From assembly GCA_905221605.1 (NCBI GenBank), contig CAJNDS010000779.1, positions 758,501 through 822,500 of the forward strand: 64,000 bases of DNA, given 5' to 3'. Made by a program: the position numbers and the translations under genes. Origin of the DNA: Symbiodinium natans (Eukaryota; Sar; Dinophyceae; Suessiales; Symbiodiniaceae). This document shows, piece after piece, positions 43,601 through 57,051 of the stretch. Below the pieces are notes generated by a model. It was not told the DNA's origin, ran no database searches, and saw nothing but the letters and a program-made list of their open reading frames with translations. Numbering within the stretch: the first letter of the stretch is position 1; every line of letters begins with the position of its first letter.

Positions 43601-46600
43601 GAGCTTCTTGAAAGATTGCTGCCGGACGTCCCGCAAGGTGTTGCCTGTCCTCCTTGGCGTGCACCAGCTCCACTGCTCCACTGGCCAGCATCTGGAGAAT
43701 AAGCAACCGGCGCCTGATTGTCTTGGAACTTTTGATCTCAACCGGCATCTGCTTTGCATTAAGCGCATCCACTTCGGCAGTAACCAATACCTGCCAACCT
43801 CCGATGTCCAACAACTGGATGGCCTCGTGCCACCGTACGTCGTGTAGACCATCCTGTGGCTCACCCGTCATAAGACGCTCAAACTGGTATCCAATGTCAT
43901 GCAGCTCTTGCATATATCGCCCACAATTTCCGATCGCAATAACATCTGTGCCCGGCAACTTCTGGACCAAATGCTTGTATCGCTTCTTCTGGGGTTGTGT
44001 TCTTGCAAGGAGAATCAGACTGCTGGCATCCAGAACAAAGTCCAGATTCTTCAGGCACAAACCTCTCTCCCTGGCAACGGTCAGAGCCGGAAGCAAACCG
44101 GGCCTATATGGAAACATGTTGAAGACTCTTTGCGAAGGCAGGTTCTCAGCAAACTTGCACGGCAACCTGATCGCAGTGGGATCCACAATTGTGTTGGGAA
44201 GTTCATGTGCAGTGGCAAGTCCTTTCGTGATATCGTTAGCAGCCACCTTCTGCATAACTTTCATCTTCTTGCTGACTTTTGCTGGGTTCCAGCAATAGCG
44301 GCCAAACCTTCTGAGTGGCCTGATGGACGGGAAGGACGCAGCAAGCACCTCGCTATGATCTGTAGAGCGTCCAGCTCTGCCAACTTTGTCACACCGCTGT
44401 GCTTCGGGTAGCCGTCCAGTGAAGCCATCGGACCATTGAGAGGATAGAAACAAGACTCCTGGAAGTGTCATCATCAAAAGAAAGTGCAGCCTGACTCGCA
44501 CTTGCACGGACATTGCAGGCCTGCAGAGTTGTTCACGCTTACCGCACGACACGCGCGCAGGGAACAGAATGCCTACAACTGGAAATCCTTAGAGAAAAAC
44601 GAATATGGAAGCACGGGCAAAGTGGGCCGCTAGCCAATCTAGGCGTTCGGGGCTGAGGGAGTCCAGTAGGGGTGGATGGCTACAAAAATTGAGCCGGTCT
44701 GCCGATCGCTCTATTCTCAGAAGATGACCACCATTTCGGGTTCTTGAGGGAGGGGGGTTCAAGAAACCCTAAACCCTAAACCCTAACCCTAAACCCTAAA
44801 CCCTAAACCCTATACCTACACCCTAAACCCTAAACCCAAGATGCCAGAATGCCGTGAAGAAGCTGGTCCTGGATGTTCAGGTCGGCCTTCTCCTGGTCAG
44901 CAGGACACCCGACACCTGAAGCCTAAAACTCTGGTGAATCCGAGTTTAGGGTTTAGGGTTTAGGCTTTAGGGTTTAGGGTTTAGGGTAAACCCTAAACCC
45001 TATGGAGGCCTCATTCCCTGATTCGCCATCTTCACACTCGTCAGTAGGTAAGCACCAACCCAGCTAAGCCCAGTGCAGCAGGCCCTCAAACCTTTACGGT
45101 TTAGGTCCATCTTGCAGGGTTTCAAGTTTAGATTCAGGTAAGCCGAGTCAGGGAAATTAGAGCCTTCCTGTGGGCTCACTACCTCTCATCCAGGCTGTAT
45201 AGTCTCATGACGTGGCGGCATAACGCCTGTTGAGCCCGTGGGCTTGATGGGTCGCTATCCCACCTAATGCGCGGTGGAGCTCTGAAGCATCCTAGCTTCT
45301 ACCCCAACTTTCAGGGGTTCGGGGGTCGGGTTTGGGGTTTAAGGCTCCCTCAATCTTTAGGGTTTAGGGCTTGCAGTTTAGGGGTTCAGGGACTGGGGCT
45401 CCCTACAAACCTTATAAGGCCCTAAACCCTACACCCTAAACCCTAAATCCTAAACCCTAAATCCTGTACCAACTCCCAGGATGCCTGGATGAGCAGCTGC
45501 AGCGCTTCGTTGTTCCCGAACTGGGCCGCGAGATGGAGCCTCAGCAGCGAACCAGGGAGCCGGAGAGCAGCTTGCTTTTGTTTGACAAGGGTTTAGGGGT
45601 TTGCAGGGTTTAGAGGAATTATGGCCCTAACCCTAAACCCTAAACCCTGGGGATTATAGGGTTTCTAGGGTTTAAAGGGTTTTTTGGGGGTCTATAGGAT
45701 CTACGCCCTTTTAGGACTCTGAGGCGGCCAGTTCTGAAGGTAGAGACGAAACCAAGCCACAGGAAGTGAAGTTAGGGTTTAGGGTTTAGGGTTTAGGGTT
45801 TAGGGTGTAGGGTGTAGGGTTTAGGGTGTAGGGTGTAGGGTTTAGGGTTTAGGGTTTAGGGTTTAGGGATTCAGTTTCATTGGGGTGATGGGCTTGGGTT
45901 TCCCGTGCACGCGAGATCCTTGCAGAACGGCCAGGATGGTTTAGGGTTGAGGTACGGGATGACGGCTCACACCTTCCAGAGACAAACTCGCAACCCGAAC
46001 CAGCAAAAGGCTCTGAAGAATGGGGTGATATATGCCTTGGGATGTTCCCCCTCTTATACTAACAGTCCTTAAGGGTACTATATGTTGCCCCCAAAGCTAA
46101 CAATCCTTAATAATGGAACTCGTTCCTGGACTCATCTCCTCAGGGTTTAGGGTTTAGGGTTTAGGGTTTAGGGTTTAGGGTTTAGGGTTTAGGGTTTAGG
46201 GTTTAGGGTTTAGGGTTTAGGGTGTAGGGTTTAGGGTTTAGGGTTTAGGGTTTAGGGTGTAGGGTTTAGGGTTTAGGGTTTAGGGTTTAGGGTTTAGGGT
46301 TTAGGGTTTAGGGACACGCTTTTGCGGGCTCGGAGCAAGGACATCCCTGGGTCTCCATGCAGCTCGAGCTCCTGCGCTGCTGCAGACTTCGGGCGGTCTA
46401 CGCTTGCTGGGGCTTACCTAAACCCTAAACCCTAAACCCTAAGCCCTAAACCCTAAACCCTAAACCCCAAACCCTAAACCCAAAACCCTAAACCCTAAAC
46501 CCTCTAACCCTAGCTTTACGGGGTCTACCTACCAAATCAGGGGCATTTACTACTGAACTGTAGGTAAGTAAGAGTCCCAGGTAGCGTTTAGGGTGGTCGG

Positions 46601-49600
46601 CCCTTCCGCAGCAGTTCCTATGAACCTGAACGAACGGCTCTTCCTGAAGAAGCACCTGTGTTTCTTTGGAGAAATCCTAGAATCCCAGAATTCCATAGAG
46701 GGCTTTATGGCTCTACCTGAGGAACATCACAAGTATACGTTGGTAGGCTACCTTGGAATCCTTACCATAAGGGGCTCTTAGTAGCCCCCAGTAGTTCTAA
46801 TTAAGGTACCCTGTTTTGGTTGCCTAACTTTCTTTACAAGGGAAGCCAAAACCAAGAAAAGGGCTAAGGGCACCACTGCGCTACCAAGGGCTTCAATTGG
46901 GATGTTCGCCCTTATGCTAGCAGTCCTTAATAGGAATTTGAATAAGGGTACTATAGATAATTCTTACTAGGGACTGTTAGTATAAGGGGGAACATCCCAA
47001 GGGCTTTAACATCAACATTCTGGCTCCTTCGCCTTAACGCACTCGTTCACGTTTGCCTGGCGGCGAAGCAGCGCCTGAAACGGGGAACCACATGCTTGTG
47101 ATGTGATCATGTAGGCCGGTGATGAAGGATGCTACCTAAGCCCGAAACCCTAAACCCTAAACCCTAAACCCTGAACCCTCCACCCTAAACCCTAAACCCT
47201 AAATAAATAAACCCCTAAAGCCCATGAGAAGGCATGCTCAGTCCAGACCCCCGGACCGAACCGATGGGTCTTCACGGTGTACCACCCTTGAGTACCCTAA
47301 AGTACCCTAAACCCCCCCTCCCCCCCCTCCCCCCCCAAGAAGACCCCAAAAACCCATTCAACCCTTGTCTGAGCCCGAGAAGGGTTTAGGGTTTAGGGTT
47401 TGGGCTTTTAGGGTTTAGGGTTTAGGAAGGTACCTCTGCGTTGGGACAGACTATCGGCCTCGACCCTACACCTCCAGGCTGCATTTCCACCCATGGCGCA
47501 TGCTTACAACGTGTTAGGTTTCGGAGCTTCTACTGCTTAGGGTTTAGGGTTGAATTGAAATGCACACCTCTCCCCTAAAACTTAAGTCCGAGATCCGACT
47601 CTGCGGTGCGAGCTTGCATGTCACTGCTCCTGCACAAGGCCTCCTTGAAACACTGCCATCCGAAAGCAAACAAAGTCATGCAGTCATCCTAGGCCCTAAA
47701 CCCTAAACCAGCCCTTAGCAGGATGTAGCCGCATGTCGCCTGCCTTGCTTAAGCCCCGAGCTTTCAACCTCCGACTGCGCACCTTAAGCAAATAAAACCT
47801 GAAAACCTTTTAAAGCCCTCAAAGCCCAAAAGACGTAAGCACGGTACCCATAAATGGGCTCGGTACCCCCTAAACCCTAAACCCTTCTTTTATTCCACTG
47901 GCCGGAGGTCTAGCCAATACACTTTGCAGCACTGCCTAAACCCTAAACCCGAAACCCTAAACCCTAAACCCTAAACCCTAAACCCCTAACCCTAAAGCCC
48001 TAAAGTCCCAAAGCCCTGCAAGCTCCGGTCCGGCCTTCAGCAAGGGCGCATCGCCACGGAGGGCAGCGAAGCCTCATGCACTTGAGCCAAAATGGGTTTA
48101 GGGTTTAGGGTTTAGGGTTTAGGGTTTAGGGCCACGTCTAACGTTTAGTGTTTAGGGTTTCGGGTTTAGGGGCGCTCCTTGCCAGGCAGGGTGACCAAGG
48201 AGCATGCAAGGTCCGACTAGCTTCGGGCTTCGTGTTTAGGAAAATGGTTCGGCTTGGAGACTCAGCTTGCTTCTTCCGCAGCCATGGGATGAACACAAAT
48301 GCGGAACCTCACTATTCCTGTGACATATGAAATGCGGCAACGCGAAAATGTTCGCATGCCACTATTCGAGCAGGCTCCATCCTAAACCCAAATGAATGTA
48401 CCCTAAACCCTAAACCCTAAACCCTAAACCCTAAACCCTAAACCCTAAACCCCTAAACCCCTAAACTATACGTCCCGGGCGAAGCCGGGGGGCAAGTCGG
48501 AGTCCATCCGAACTCGCGGTCTGAGAAGCGTTTGAAGCGATTCTCCTGACACGAGGAAGACTCTGCAAATGGAGGGTTTTTCTAGCATTGAAAAACCCCC
48601 TTAAAAAACATATATATAATAATCATAACCCTACAAAACCCAAAAAAACCTTAACAAACATAAACCCTAAACCCTAAAGCCTAAACCCTAAACCCTGTCG
48701 GACATGAACCCCTATAAACTGGGACACCCATCGGAATCTCCTGGAGAAAGCTCGCCAGCAGGGCTTCTGCCTCCTCATCGGCTTCAGGGCACAATCTACG
48801 TCATATGGGGGCCTTCATGATTCGAATAGGGTCTTGGGGGTTATGATAGTATCATTCATTCTATAGTGCCTCAGGGAATACTACTACTGATATTATTGGG
48901 CCTTAAGAATTGGAATAGAGCCTTGGGGGTTCTCAGGGAATACTATGAGTGACTATTCCGACGCACCCTTTCGTACCTCAACGGCAAGAAGCCTGCCTTT
49001 CCTGTGGGCTCTTACAGGAACCCGTAAAAACTCCGTCGGCAACCAACAAAACAGGTAAACTACAAAAGAAACTTTTACAGGATTCTTAGGTGGCCTACAA
49101 AAAAACTTCTACAGGCAAACTGAGGTGAGCTACAAAAAAGGTAGCCTTTTGGGGATCTTAACTTGGCTGACTTCTGAACCCCTCCTAGAAGTTTACCTGT
49201 TAGGCCCCTTATTGTAGTTTCCACAAACCAACACCCAATTTCCTTTGCATTTTGCAGTAAATGTATGAATTATATCAATAAATGATGAAGTACTTTGAAA
49301 ATCCCAAAAAAAATCATAAAGTCCTAAGAGCCAGCCAGAAGAAAGCCATCTTGAGGCAGACTCCTGGCCTCGGCTGTTGCAGGCTCCGCGCTTCTCTTCC
49401 TGGCCTCACCCATCCTCGATGCGGTTCTTGGGGCTTGGGTGTGTTTAGTGTTTATAGGGATGTAGGGTTTAGGGAGTAGGGTTTAGGGGGGTTTGGGGTT
49501 TGGGTTTGAGGTTTGGGGTTTGGGGGGTTTGGGGGTTTGGGGGTTTGGGGGTTTGGGGGCTTTGGGGGGTTTGGAGGGTTTGGGGTTCAGGCTGTGAGGG

Positions 49601-52600
49601 TTCCCCTCGAAAATTTCCGCTCATGAACGGAACAGGGGCTTGGATGTGTTTTGCTCAGTTTTGGTTTGCGATATGCTTGCTCTTGCCACCCGCCCGGCAG
49701 AATTGTTGCGCAGGCTTTGGGGGAGCAGATTGTCCCAAACCCAAAACCCTAAACCCTAAACCCCTCAACCCTAGAGTCTGCTAAGAGTTCTGGCCACTGA
49801 GCAGACCTGCGAACCTCAGGGCTTATAGGGTTTGGGCGACGTTCTCTTTCTTCAGGCATAGACACAAAACTCCGTGGGACCCCAAAGCCATCCCACCTTC
49901 AGATGGGTGGTTGTCAAGATTATGGCCCCTTGTTGGATCCCTTTTACAATACGGCACCTAATATTTAGGGCACCCAGATCTAGGTACAGAGCCCAGAAAC
50001 CACGACTAGCAACAAGAGCTCCCCCCCGTGTCCTGTTACGATGGTCCTTAAAACCCTTTGAAACATATTACTACATATGATCCTCCTAAACCCACTAAGG
50101 GAAATCTAAAATATCGCCAGGGTCTACCTAGAGTGCCAGTGAGAGCTTCCGAGTGACATACAAGGAGAAGCTCTACCAACTTTCGGGAGTGGCATTTTGC
50201 AACTTGGGGTTTGGGGGGGTTTCGGATTGGGGTTTGGGGTTTGGGGTTGGGGGTTTGGGGGTTTGGGGGTTTGGGGTTTGGGGTTTGGGGTTGGGGTTTT
50301 GGGGTTGGGGGTTGGGGGTTGGGGGTTGGGGGTTGGGGGTTGGGGGTTGGGGGTTGGGGGTTGGGGGTTTAAGAGTCTAGGGCTGAGGGTTCGGGGTTTA
50401 AGGGTTTAGGAAATAGGGTTTGGGGTTTAAAGAGGGGATTCTCAAGTGTGGGGGTATGGGCCCGGTGTTGCTCCCACTGCGGCGCTGCCTCATCTGCAGG
50501 TGTATGTGCCGCATGTTGAGGAGGAGCCGATAGCTGTGGAAGTCCTGGCAGGATTGGTTAGTTGAGGGTTGAGGATTGAGGGTTGGGGGTTGAGGGTTAA
50601 GGGTTGAGGGTTGAGGGTTTAGGGTTTAGGGTTTAGGGCCAACCGCTCCCCCTCCGCCCCTTCTGCCCCCCCCCCCCCATATGGAGAAACAACACAAAAG
50701 AATACCAACACCTTTTTTCCCCAAGTCCGAACATACTCATGCCCGGGCCCAAGGATCTCGGAGGCTGGACCTAGAGCACCACCAAGTCCATGGAAGAAAG
50801 CCCTTGATGGGATTTGCAAAGCACCTACAGAGGGGTGTTTGAGGAAGGCGCCTGCCGCTTCAGAAGCGCGTCGAGCTTCTTCTGGATGAGGTTGCGCCTG
50901 CCGTCTCCGTCTTTCTCGGCTCTTCTTTGGGCCCAAAGAAGAACACTCAAAGCACTACTTTGCTCAGGTTCTGACAGGACTATGGGCGTCCCTGGATGTT
51001 GGTGTTCCTCTCTCTCTCTCTCTCTCTCTGCAATTCTGAGTGGCCACGTAACTAGTGACGGGGCTTCAACCTCCTCGCTGGAGACCAAAACAACAAATGA
51101 GGGCACCCCTTTAAAGTGAAAAAGTGACCATCAGTCAGATATCTACCCGTGTAGATGACCAGCTCGATGTAAGCTTGCAGTAGCTCCAGAAGAACCCCCT
51201 GGAACAACCCTAAACCCTAAACCCGAAATTCCTCGTCCCTGGACCACACTCACAACCCGCGGCCAAGCGACAGGAGTTGGGAGACCCGCTCGCGGTCACT
51301 GGCCACGGTGAACCTTTGAGGGGCCCTAAACCCTGAACCCTAAGCCCTGAACCCTGAACCCGAACCCAAACCCTAAGCCCTAAACCCTAAACCCTACGGA
51401 GGGAGTGCTATGTCAAGGAGCGTTTGGGATGGCCCATACTGTAACCACCTAAATTAGGTGCTGGGCTGCATGCATTGGGCATGATTGGGCTACGTGGGTA
51501 TTTTGAGTCTTGGAGAGCATGTGGGGGGGTTTCCGACATTAGGGTGTGCCCTATCGGGTCCTCGTTATCAGGGGATCCTACTACTTGGGGGTCTATTTTC
51601 GGGGTCCTTGATTTTCGTAAACCCCCATATGGCATAGGGCGTTACGCACTCCCGAAAAACACGTCATGCCACCACACTCTACAAACACAGGCTTGCAGCC
51701 TCCAGATCACATGCCGCACAAGCTAAACCCTAAACCATAACCCCTAAACCCTAACCCCTAAACCCGAAACCCTAACTACTCCCTAACTCCACGAAAAAAA
51801 TTCCGATTGCCTATCGACTGCGGCCAGCAGGCTGGCCCTCGCCAGCTGGGCGTAGCCAGGAGTCGAACGGAACCATGAGATACTGGTGCTCTGCACTCTC
51901 CACGACCACCTCTGCAGCGGCTCAGGGTTTAGGGTTTAGGGTTTAGGGTTTAGGGTTTAGGGTTTAGGGTTTAGGGTTTAGGGTTTAGGGTTTAGGGTTT
52001 AGGGTTTAGGGTTTAAGGGTTTTTTGCACCCGCCAAGCAGTCCAGCCGCACCACAGGGTAACATTTCGGGGCGATGTACAGTTTCAAAGGTTTCACTACT
52101 ATGTCTGTTGATTCTCGGAGCCGGAGGGTTTAGGCTTTAGGGCTTAGGCTTTGGGACTTAAAGGGTTGGGGATGTTAAAGGTGGCTGATGCTACAATGTT
52201 GCCGGCACAGACTTGCGGTTACAAGCAAGCAAGGCCACATTCTTGACACCTCTCAGGCCTAATCAAAGGCTCCTATGTGGTACCTTGTTTGGGGTAGTGT
52301 GCTAGAACCCCCTATAATACTATAACTAACTCCCTAAACCCTAAACTCTAAACCCCAAACCCTAAACCCAAAAAGGAACTACATGTTGGAGCCTTCAGGC
52401 AGCCCGAAATCCCAGGGCCCAGCTCCCAAAGACAACTTTGACCGGTTTCCTTCCCGAACAAACTCTCTCCCAAGTTGATTTTGGGGGGTTTAGGGTTTAG
52501 GGTTGGGGTTTAGGGTTTAGGGTTTAGGGTTTAGGGTTTAGGGTTTAGGGTTTAGGGTTTAGGGTTTAGGGCTTAGGGTTTGGGGTTCAGGGTATAGGGT

Positions 52601-55600
52601 ATTTTGGGGGGTGTACGATATTCGGGGTACCTTATTGGGGGGGTCCTTGTTGCAAGGGGATCCTACTATTTGGGGGTCTATACTAAGGGGGCCCATGATT
52701 GTCGTAAACCCCTCCATTTCCCAAGATCGATTCAGGAGTGCCAAAAAGACACCGAACTTTAGGGTTTAGGGTTTAGGGCTGAGGGAACTTACTCCGGATT
52801 CAAGTTGTTTGGACGGGGGGGTTGTTCATCCGAAGTCGACACTACTCGCCGACAGCGTAACCATAAACCCCCCCCCTTGTTTCACAAGTACCATCTTCAT
52901 TCTTCAGCAGTATGCTGATGACTATCTGAACCCAAAACCCCAAAACCCTAAAACCCTGAACCCCAAAACAGTCTCCACCCTATTCCACCCTAAACCCTAA
53001 ACCCTAAACCCTAAACAGCTAAACCGTTGCCGGAAGCTGGAAGCTGGACAGCGCCACTGCCAGACAAGATGCCATGCGGGTGTCCGCCGCAGTCCTCGGG
53101 TGACCCAAAAACACAACACCCAAAGGCTCCTAGGTAGTACTTTTTTTGGGGTTTCGGGTTTAGGGTTTAGGAACTACAACTGCGTTGGAGCCTAAAAGCG
53201 TGTGAATCGTGTGAAACGTGAATTGACAACCCCTTCTCGCGCCGCCCGGGCGCTCGAGCCATTGGCTCCCCAAACCCCAAGAGCCCAACCCCAACCATTC
53301 AAAAGCTTTGGGGTTTAGGGTTCAAGGTTGGGATGTTCCCCCTCCTTAATAGGGACTGCTAGGGGAGCATCCCACGTCTAAAGTTTAGGGGTTGCAGCCT
53401 GACCTAGCAGCCCCAAACCAACATTAATGCAGGAGACTTAACCACTGCCAACACCATACCCTTGCCCCTAAACCCTAAACCCTTGCCCCTAAACCCTCAA
53501 CCCTAAACCCTAAACCCTTTTTGCCACTGGACTGGAGGCAAGCCAGATACCCATGCACCCCCAAGCAACTGCTAATCGCTAACCCTAAACCCTAAACCCT
53601 AAACCCTAAACCCTAAACCCTAAACCGACATTTGTGGCTCCTCTGTAGTACCATGTTGGGGTTGTTGTTTTCGAATCCCCTACAACAAACCCAAAGAGGA
53701 ACTACATTGGAGACATCAGGTGGGCACGTGCCCATAACACCTACCCGAATGATTGGGGACTGTAGGGCCCCCTCGGGCTTTAGGGTTTAGGGTTTAGGGT
53801 TGAGGGTTTAGGGTTTAGGGTTTAGGGCTTAGGGTCTGGGAGCAAAAAGTTTGCAACACCCTCGTACCAACAGACCTCGAGCCTCCTGTTTGCTTGAGAA
53901 CCACCAAGATATAGAAGTCCAAAAACCCCTATCATTAGCGGAAGGGTCTGTAAGGTCTTTTGTTTTTGTGAGGGGCTTTGAGTTCAGCGGCTCAAGCAGG
54001 ACATGTGGGCAGTTCTCTAAATTAGTTTCGCTTTCGGGGAGGTCCCTTTTTTAATCAAGTGCCGTGCGATATACTGTAGGGGACTAAAAAAGGGACCGTA
54101 ATTTGAGAACCACCCACGTTGCTTTTGGAGGTATTGTTGCTTTTTGTGGTTGGATGAACCGAGCTTACACACCCTGATAAGGAAAAAAAGATTATCTCTT
54201 TTTTTTTTTTGGGGGGGGGGGGGGTTTAGCAAGTCACAGAAGCAGAGCAAAAGGCTACATGAGCCATCTCGAACCATCTCAAACCCGACTAGCAAAGAAG
54301 CCCAGCACGCCTTTTTGTTCCTAAGCCCTTTGTGTTACGTTGTAGAGTTCTTAAGCGAGGGGGGTTCATGGGTAGGTACCTAGGGAAGCTTTGGGAAGCT
54401 TGGGGAGCCTTAGGGAGTAGTGCGGAGTATTAGGTTACATACCCCGTCGAACCCCCCTCCCAGCTTTGCGTGTTTTAAGATTGCCTCCTGTGTTTTGTTG
54501 ATCCCAGGCTCAGAGCATCAGCTGGGTTTAGGGTTCAGCCAAAGGCTCCTATGTAGTACCTAGTTGGGGTAGAAAACTCGAATCCCACATACCTAACCCA
54601 AAAAAAGGAACTACATCGGTGCCTTCGGGTAGGGCTTAGGGCTTAAGCCCTGAAGCCAAAACCCTAAACCCTAAACCCTAAACCCTAAAGCCAAAACTCT
54701 GAGCCCTAAACCCTAAACCCTAAACCCAGAACTCTGAAAGGGAGTTCGACCGAAGGCTCAGCTCCCGGGCGACTCGCTCCGTGCGGCACCACCCGCGGGC
54801 TTTCCTTCCAGGGAAGGATGCTTGCCCTCAAGTGCATAATTAAATAAATAAATATAAATATATAAATATATATGTATGTATGTATGTATGTATATATATA
54901 TACCCTACCCTACCTGAAGGCTCCTATGTAGTTCCTTTTTTGGGTTTGGTATAGGGGATTCTAGTGATATACAACCCCAAAAAGGTACTACATAGGAATA
55001 CATAGGATCTTTTGGGTAAACCCTACACTGGGCCCTTTTTTCGCCATGGACTGAGGCTAAAGCCGGGAAACCTGGGCCCAAAAATCAACCCTACGGTATG
55101 TCTCGCGTTCGTGCCAAACAGGTAGCACAATCGGGGTTGTTGAGGGGACTCGTCCAGGACCGTTCGGACACTGTCCAGGTGTACTTGCTCAGCAACTTTC
55201 CAGTGTCTGCGTGCTTCATGACAGGCGCCAGAACCTCAGAACACTTGGACCCATTCCTAACTTCGGCAGGTGACAGGTGTGGGTACTTCAAGCTACAGCC
55301 TTATAAACCCTCAACGGCATGGATCCCTCAATCCTAAACCCCAAGCCTGAATCCCAACTGCGGTTCACTGCAGATCTTAATAAACCTCCTCCTGGAGTTA
55401 ATGTACTATCCCGACTATCCACTGCCTCGTCTTTCCCATCTCAACCGTGCATATCTACTCTTCTCCGTTTTTCCTTAGTACTGAATATACCTGACCGCTC
55501 GTCCCCCTCCACGAGGATGTGCTGAGGCAACTATGCCGAGGGGCGAAAAAGAATCGGGACATCTGCACATAGCAGGGAATGCTATCCACGGCATTCTGCA

Positions 55601-57016
55601 GGGACATAATTTTGCTTTGTCTGTTGGATCTCGCTTCCAGCTGCGGGCATGCGAAGAAGTCGTACCTGAGCCAGCAGCGAAGCTCTGGCCCTAAACCCTA
55701 AACCCTAAACCCTAAACCCTATAGCAGGGAGGGGAGGAGGTCAATGCGCAGCTGAGCAGCCTGCGGACTTGAAACATGGTGCTGAGGGTTCAGGGCTTGG
55801 GGCTTTTATACAGCTAAGTGCCAAGGAGGTTCTACAGACAAGGGTCGAGGAGGTTCAGGGAGCAGAGTGTACGGGCTGCTAGGCGGAAGCACATCGTTAA
55901 GTCATCGGCTCTACAGGAGTGGGGGCAACCGAGAGGGAACATTGCTTCAAAGAGCACCCTTGTTGGCGTTGGTTACTTTAGAGGGGAACCTTGAACCCAA
56001 AAAGGGACAAGGGAACCACTGGGCTACCTTGTACCCTAAACCCTAAACCCTAAACCCTGAACCCTGAACCCTAAACCCTAAACCCTTTTTGCCGGAGGGC
56101 TCTCCTAGGTGCCTAAACCCTAAACCCTAAACCCTAAACCCTAAACCCTAAACCCTGAACCCGAGTCAAGGTGCCACAAGAACAAGGGCCGCTCCAAGAG
56201 CTCGTCCGCCGTCAGCCGCTGACGGTTGCCCAGGGGAACAAAGTTCACCAGCTGGGGGTGGATCTGCGAAAAGTTGTATTTTGCTTTCTTAAGGTAAGGG
56301 TGTTTAGGGTTTAGGGTTTAGGCTTAGGGTTTAGACCCTAAACCCCTTTAGGGTTCGGGGTTGAGGGAAGGGTCTTGTGCTTAGGGGCCTGTAGGGTTCA
56401 GGGTGACACCCAGAAGGCTACAGTCGCCCGGGTGATGAGGAGTTGAGGACTTGCCCACGAGGCGATGGCTGAAACTTCGATCCCCCGTGACCATGCACAA
56501 AGGGGGCCACAAAAATCGTGCCAAGGACCTAACCTGCATTCTTGTTGAAAGCCCGAATTCGGGTGCCACAAGTTGGAGGATTTGGGGTTCGGATTCAAGG
56601 CACTCTGCTCACGCCATTTTCGAGGCTGTTCAACTAACCTCCAGCGTGCCCTTTCTTGTTTCATGGGGTTGATAAGGGACGGCAGCTGTTTTTTGGGGGC
56701 TCAAAGAGCCCTTTGCAACCTTAAACCGCTCGGAATGCACGCCGAGGCGCCGTGGTCTTCTTGCTCCTGGCGATTCTGTCCCCCAAGCCGAACCCTAAAC
56801 CCACCCCCCGAAGTTCGCCCTCCCCCCCACCCCCCAAGCCTTGCTGGGCCATGTTTTTCTCATTACAGCCCTCGGGCCTCAGCACCCCGGTTGAGGGCTT
56901 TACGATACAAACAGCAGATCGAAGCCTGAGAAACAGAAAGAAACACGTATTTAAAAAAAAATGAATTAATGAATTAATAAATAGAAATAAACAAACAAAT
57001 ACATAAACAACAGTAC

Positions 57017-57051
<35 letters not shown>

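Noticed and set aside
51838-51911. tRNA-like T-arm (GGTTCCGTTCGACTCC) on the minus strand
   Set aside because: No matching 5' acceptor strand, anticodon arm or D-arm within 75 bases; the segment reads as a protein exon.
56175-56263. Protein kinase C-terminal subdomain (LTADELLERPLF)
   Set aside because: No other kinase motif nearby, and phase joins this exon to WYDFF of the FVSHQW domain.
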